Source of the DNA: Daejeonella sp. H1SJ63
Lineage (GTDB): Bacteria > Bacteroidota > Bacteroidia > Sphingobacteriales > Sphingobacteriaceae
Assembly (NCBI RefSeq): GCF_029360775.1
Contig: NZ_JARKMZ010000028.1
Location: 62,001 to 126,000 of the forward strand
Length of the DNA stretch: 64,000 nt
Direction of reading: 5' to 3'
Position numbers and translations under genes: made by a program. The notes below the pieces were generated by a model that saw only the letters and a list, made by a program, of their open reading frames with translations, was not told the DNA's origin and made no database searches. Below, piece after piece: positions 61,442-64,000 of this stretch. Each line of letters starts with the position of its first letter. The stretch's first letter is position 1.

Positions 61442-61667
61442 TCTTATAAAAAAGACATTTTCTTTATTTTTTTTATTTCTGATCAGAATTTATCAGTATC
61501 TGATATCTCCTATGCTTGGGCAATCCTGCCGTTTTAACCCTACCTGTTCGCATTATGGCATTCAGGCTATTCATAAACACGGACCCTTTAAAGGAGGCTG
61601 GCTTACTTTAAAAAGAATCGGGCGTTGTCACCCCTGGGGAGGCCATGGGCACGATCCTGTGCCATGA
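61431..61667 (+). CDS. yidD: Membrane protein insertion efficiency factor YidD
   Basis: 78 residues: [67 protein letters not shown] contains the conserved SCRFxPTCSxY and RCHPWGGxGxDPVP blocks of YidD, in pieces recognisable by [14 protein letters not shown] and [17 protein letters not shown]. It is a small amphipathic membrane-associated protein that helps YidC-dependent insertion. Start ATG 61431 lies inside the end of rnpA. Confidence 0.96.
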   Translation: MLINLIKKTFSLFFLFLIRIYQYLISPMLGQSCRFNPTCSHYGIQAIHKHGPFKGGWLTLKRIGRCHPWGGHGHDPVP

Positions 61668-61705
61668 AATTGCTTATATCTGTATAATTTTGCTCCTTTG
61701 TACTA

Positions 61706-62392
61706 ATGAATAATCAACTGATTTTACTTATTGAAACAGCTACCAGTACCTGCTCTGTAGCTCTGTCGGAGAATGGAAATATTATTGCTGTAAAGGAGGT
61801 AAATGAGCGTAATATTCATGCCAGTCATATCACATTGTTTATCGGAGAGGTAATGCAGCAGGCCGGGAAAAAGTATTCTGATCTCAATGCGGTAGCGATC
61901 AGTAAGGGGCCGGGATCATATACCGGACTACGGATAGGGGTTTCTACTGCAAAAGGTTTATGCTATGCGTTGGATATCCCATTGATAGGTGTCGATACTG
62001 TTGAAGCTATGGCTTCGGGAATGTTAGGACAGCAGGAGATACCGGATGATAGTTTATTAATTCCTATGATTGATGCCCGCAGAATGGAGGTTTACACCGG
62101 AATTTTTGAAAAGGATATGAAGGCGATTGAACCCGTTTCAGCCAAAATCGTAGATGAAGGCTCTTTTGTGGAGTTCAATGACAGACAACTTTATCTCTTC
62201 GGCGATGGGGCAGGGAAATTCGAAGAGATGTTTGCCGATTACAGGAATGTTCACTTTATTGATTTTGTCAATTCGGCATCAAATATGAATTTGCTGGCCT
62301 GTAGTAAATTTCTAAACAATGAAAAAGAAAACCTGGCCTATTTTGAACCCTTTTACCTGAAAGATTTTCTTCTTACTCAATCAAAAAAATAA
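61706..62392 (+). CDS. tsaB: tRNA threonylcarbamoyladenosine complex subunit TsaB
   Basis: 228 residues. LILLIETATSTCSVALSENG, NERNIHASHITLFIGEVMQQAG and VAISKGPGSYTGLRIGVSTAKGLCYAL are the defining TsaB blocks, an ASKHA-fold relative of TsaD with an incomplete active site. With TsaD and TsaE it makes t6A at position 37 of ANN-decoding tRNAs. A TAATTTTG element at 61685-61692 may be a weak promoter. Convergent with the DUF5723-like gene. Confidence 0.95.
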   Translation: MNNQLILLIETATSTCSVALSENGNIIAVKEVNERNIHASHITLFIGEVMQQAGKKYSDLNAVAISKGPGSYTGLRIGVSTAKGLCYALDIPLIGVDTVEAMASGMLGQQEIPDDSLLIPMIDARRMEVYTGIFEKDMKAIEPVSAKIVDEGSFVEFNDRQLYLFGDGAGKFEEMFADYRNVHFIDFVNSASNMNLLACSKFLNNEKENLAYFEPFYLKDFLLTQSKK

Positions 62393-62396
62393 GCAG

Positions 62397-63839
62397 CTAT
62401 TCTTTCTTCCCAAATACCTTTTTCACAAAACCCTCTAATGGGTTTTTTCTGAAACCGGGAGTACTTGTTGCATTGTGCATATGCTCAAGAATAGTACCAA
62501 ACTTAAGACCAAAACCCATATAAAATGAAACGCCGGTATATCCTGAAGAATATGGACGTTGATCAGAAATGGAGTTTTTTAACATTTCAAACGACTTAAA
62601 TAGTTGATCACTTCCTATATAAAATTCAACATTCGGAGACTTGATCATAAACTGTCCGCCAATTTGTAAAAACCCATTGGTGTTGTAATCTGTTGATGCC
62701 GTGAAAACATAATTTTTATAATGATAATTATGAATGAAAGCGATATCCCCTCCCTTGTAATATACACTTTTGGAAAGGATCAGGTTAGGTTTATAATCTC
62801 CGAATTCTTTATGAACCAGGAATTCTGCCTTACCATTGATTGCACTGATGTAAGATTTGTTTACAAATTTTGAGATGATCTTTTGATCAAGACTGTCGGC
62901 GAGACGATTGTCTGCGCTTGAATTAGATCCGTTTGCAATGATTATCTTACCCGTATCAAAATTATATTCATAAGAATCTTTGCTCCATCTGATAAAACCC
63001 AGGTCTTTCAGATTCCCCATGATTGACCATCCGTTACGCAGTTTATATCCTGCACTTGCGGTGACAGACATACCTGGGTTTTTAAAGTTTGGTTTAAGCA
63101 TCTCATTCTGAAAATTATCAAATTTGAAGCTTGATTTTAAAGTGCCTTTGAGGGAAACATCGAAAACATCTGCCGGACCATTCACGTTAAGCTCAGATTC
63201 TCTGATTTTAATGGATGAATAGCTTATTCCGCTCAGTAAACTGAATTTTGCGCCCAGTGATAGCCGCTTCGAATAATTTTGCCTGTAGGCAAAACTAAAC
63301 TGATGGTAATTTTGATTATATCCGTTATTGTTAAATAAGTCTTTATTCCCAGTATTTTGAAACACCCTGTAATCATCAAAAATTGCAAAGGTTTCATTGC
63401 TGATATCCATTCTCCCGTCGCTGCGTATTTGCCAGCTAAGTCCCATTTCCTGATAGTTCTTAACAGCTTTTAATACCCTGAACATTGCGATATAGTTATT
63501 TGAATTGAATGTCAGCACATTTCGCCGATTTTCGCCGAGCGTAATATCCCTGCCATTGAAGACGCCATCGTAGATCAAGGATTTGAAAGCTGATTCTGCA
63601 GGTCCCGAAAAACTGGTATTAAAACTAAGCGTAGGTATTAGAAAATTAAATGCAAACCTTCTGCTGGTATCAACCTGAGATGTCTTTTGCGAAGGGTTTT
63701 CAAAACTGTCATATAAAGTTCTGCTGTTATACAATGAGAATTGCTGTCCGTAAGAGGACATATTGCATACAAATATCAGGGTTAAAACAGAAAAAAAATC
63801 TCTTAAACGGCGGCAGATCATAGTTTTTGAATGGAGCAT
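62397..63839 (-). CDS. DUF5723-like outer-membrane beta-barrel protein
   Basis: 480 residues with a signal peptide ending SSYGQQ. The N-terminus FSLYNSRTLYDSFENPSQKTSQVDTSRRFAF is rich in the Asn/Ser-Phe-aromatic pattern of this family, and alternating strands (LGLSWQIRSDGRMDIS-like MGLSWQIRSDGRMDIS, QFSFAYRQNYSKRLSLGAKFSLLSG) end in GVSFYMGFGLKFG, as in barrels. Such Bacteroidota-specific proteins have no proven function. The start codon shares its A with the upstream TAA stop (TAATG), so translation is coupled to the partial gene at the right edge. Confidence 0.75.
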   Translation of the reverse strand: MLHSKTMICRRLRDFFSVLTLIFVCNMSSYGQQFSLYNSRTLYDSFENPSQKTSQVDTSRRFAFNFLIPTLSFNTSFSGPAESAFKSLIYDGVFNGRDITLGENRRNVLTFNSNNYIAMFRVLKAVKNYQEMGLSWQIRSDGRMDISNETFAIFDDYRVFQNTGNKDLFNNNGYNQNYHQFSFAYRQNYSKRLSLGAKFSLLSGISYSSIKIRESELNVNGPADVFDVSLKGTLKSSFKFDNFQNEMLKPNFKNPGMSVTASAGYKLRNGWSIMGNLKDLGFIRWSKDSYEYNFDTGKIIIANGSNSSADNRLADSLDQKIISKFVNKSYISAINGKAEFLVHKEFGDYKPNLILSKSVYYKGGDIAFIHNYHYKNYVFTASTDYNTNGFLQIGGQFMIKSPNVEFYIGSDQLFKSFEMLKNSISDQRPYSSGYTGVSFYMGFGLKFGTILEHMHNATSTPGFRKNPLEGFVKKVFGKKE

Positions 63840-64000
63840 TAATCGTCTGTTTTAATACTATCTACGTTAAATGACAGTTCTTCTGCAGGTATGTTGTTCT
63901 TATATCCGGTATAAAAATTTGTAAAAAAGTGATCCTTATTGCCTGATAACTGAAACGAGACCGCATAAAGATCTTTTATCCCATATGATGGGCTACTGAA
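63839..64000 (-). CDS. C-terminal end of an unidentified exported-type protein (truncated by window)
   Basis: The frame is open from the window edge to TAA at 63839-63841, giving the last 53 residues, including LYAVSFQLSGNKDHFFTNFY and ending SFNVDSIKTDD. No domain can be named from so short a piece. Its stop overlaps the start of the DUF5723-like gene, so the two form one operon. Confidence 0.8.
   Translation of the reverse strand, partial: FSSPSYGIKDLYAVSFQLSGNKDHFFTNFYTGYKNNIPAEELSFNVDSIKTDD

Noticed and set aside
60744-61667. Replication origin near rpmH-rnpA
   Set aside because: No dnaA or dnaN gene and no clustered DnaA boxes were seen; in Bacteroidota rpmH is often far from oriC.
1-64000. 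CRISPR arrays, tRNA or rRNA genes
   Set aside because: No regularly spaced short repeats and no cloverleaf or rRNA-like sequence was recognised by eye; a covariance search could not be run.

Overview
The window comes from a chromosome of a Bacteroidota member, most likely of the Sphingobacteriaceae (Pedobacter-like) group. Supporting signs are a CcoN-CcoO fusion with a single-haem CcoP, a type IX secretion (gliding-type) C-terminal domain protein next to a PorP/SprF protein, a DUF5723-type outer-membrane protein, and a TTTG-N19-TAnnTTTG promoter in front of rpmH. This placement is inferred from protein families; no rRNA or tRNA gene was seen.

Region 1 (1-18.4 kb) is a microaerobic respiration block. 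It holds the end of hemN, a UreH/SafE-type membrane protein, ccoH, ccoG and, further right, ccoP-ccoQ-ccoNO-ccoS-ccoI, all but hemN on the minus strand. The two small genes ccoQ and ccoS were read directly from the sequence. A plus-strand segment (3.6-8.8 kb: a degenerate PEP-synthase-like ATP-grasp domain, a LOG-family protein, a YceI-like protein, an L,D-transpeptidase and a PepSY protein) sits between ccoG and ccoP and is closed by a two-way terminator. A second P-type ATPase and a tandem universal stress protein follow. Fnr/Crp-like dyads lie at 3465, 14740 and 17430, next to these genes.

Region 2 (18.6-25.3 kb) is a mix of single genes: a PQQ dehydrogenase with an inserted cytochrome c domain, a YoaK-type membrane protein, an Rnk/GreA-type protein, an MgtC/DUF4010 membrane protein, a YbhB-like protein and a DOPA-dioxygenase-type enzyme.

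Region 3 (25.6-34.5 kb) is a compact operon for L-fucose: alpha-fucosidase, FucP permease, mutarotase, and a complete non-phosphorylating route (fucose dehydrogenase, lactonase, UxaA-family dehydratase, 2-keto-3-deoxy-fuconate dehydrogenase, FAH-family hydrolase), which would end in pyruvate and lactate. An SGNH hydrolase follows.

Region 4 (34.5-42.8 kb) is accessory. GIY-YIG and GNAT genes lie in segments organised like integron gene cassettes, with attC-like inverted repeats and complementary core sites. A Fic gene follows, with tandem operators over its promoter and a 62-bp repeat on each side. ApbE, a Gfo/Idh/MocA-like protein and a GH18 lipoprotein interrupt the series, then a methyltransferase gene is flanked by a second repeat family. 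No integrase or transposase is present.

Region 5 (42.8-54.4 kb) is rich in periplasmic and wall-active enzymes (beta-lactamase-like protein, M14 peptidase, GH18, amidase, DacB), a P1 peptidase/aminotransferase pair, and a KDG-catabolic group (KdgK, Eda, YhcH-like). Region 6 (54.6-64 kb) is mostly core: T9SS cargo plus PorP/SprF, rpoN, mscL, rpmH-rnpA-yidD, tsaB and a DUF5723-like gene translationally coupled to a partial gene at the window edge.
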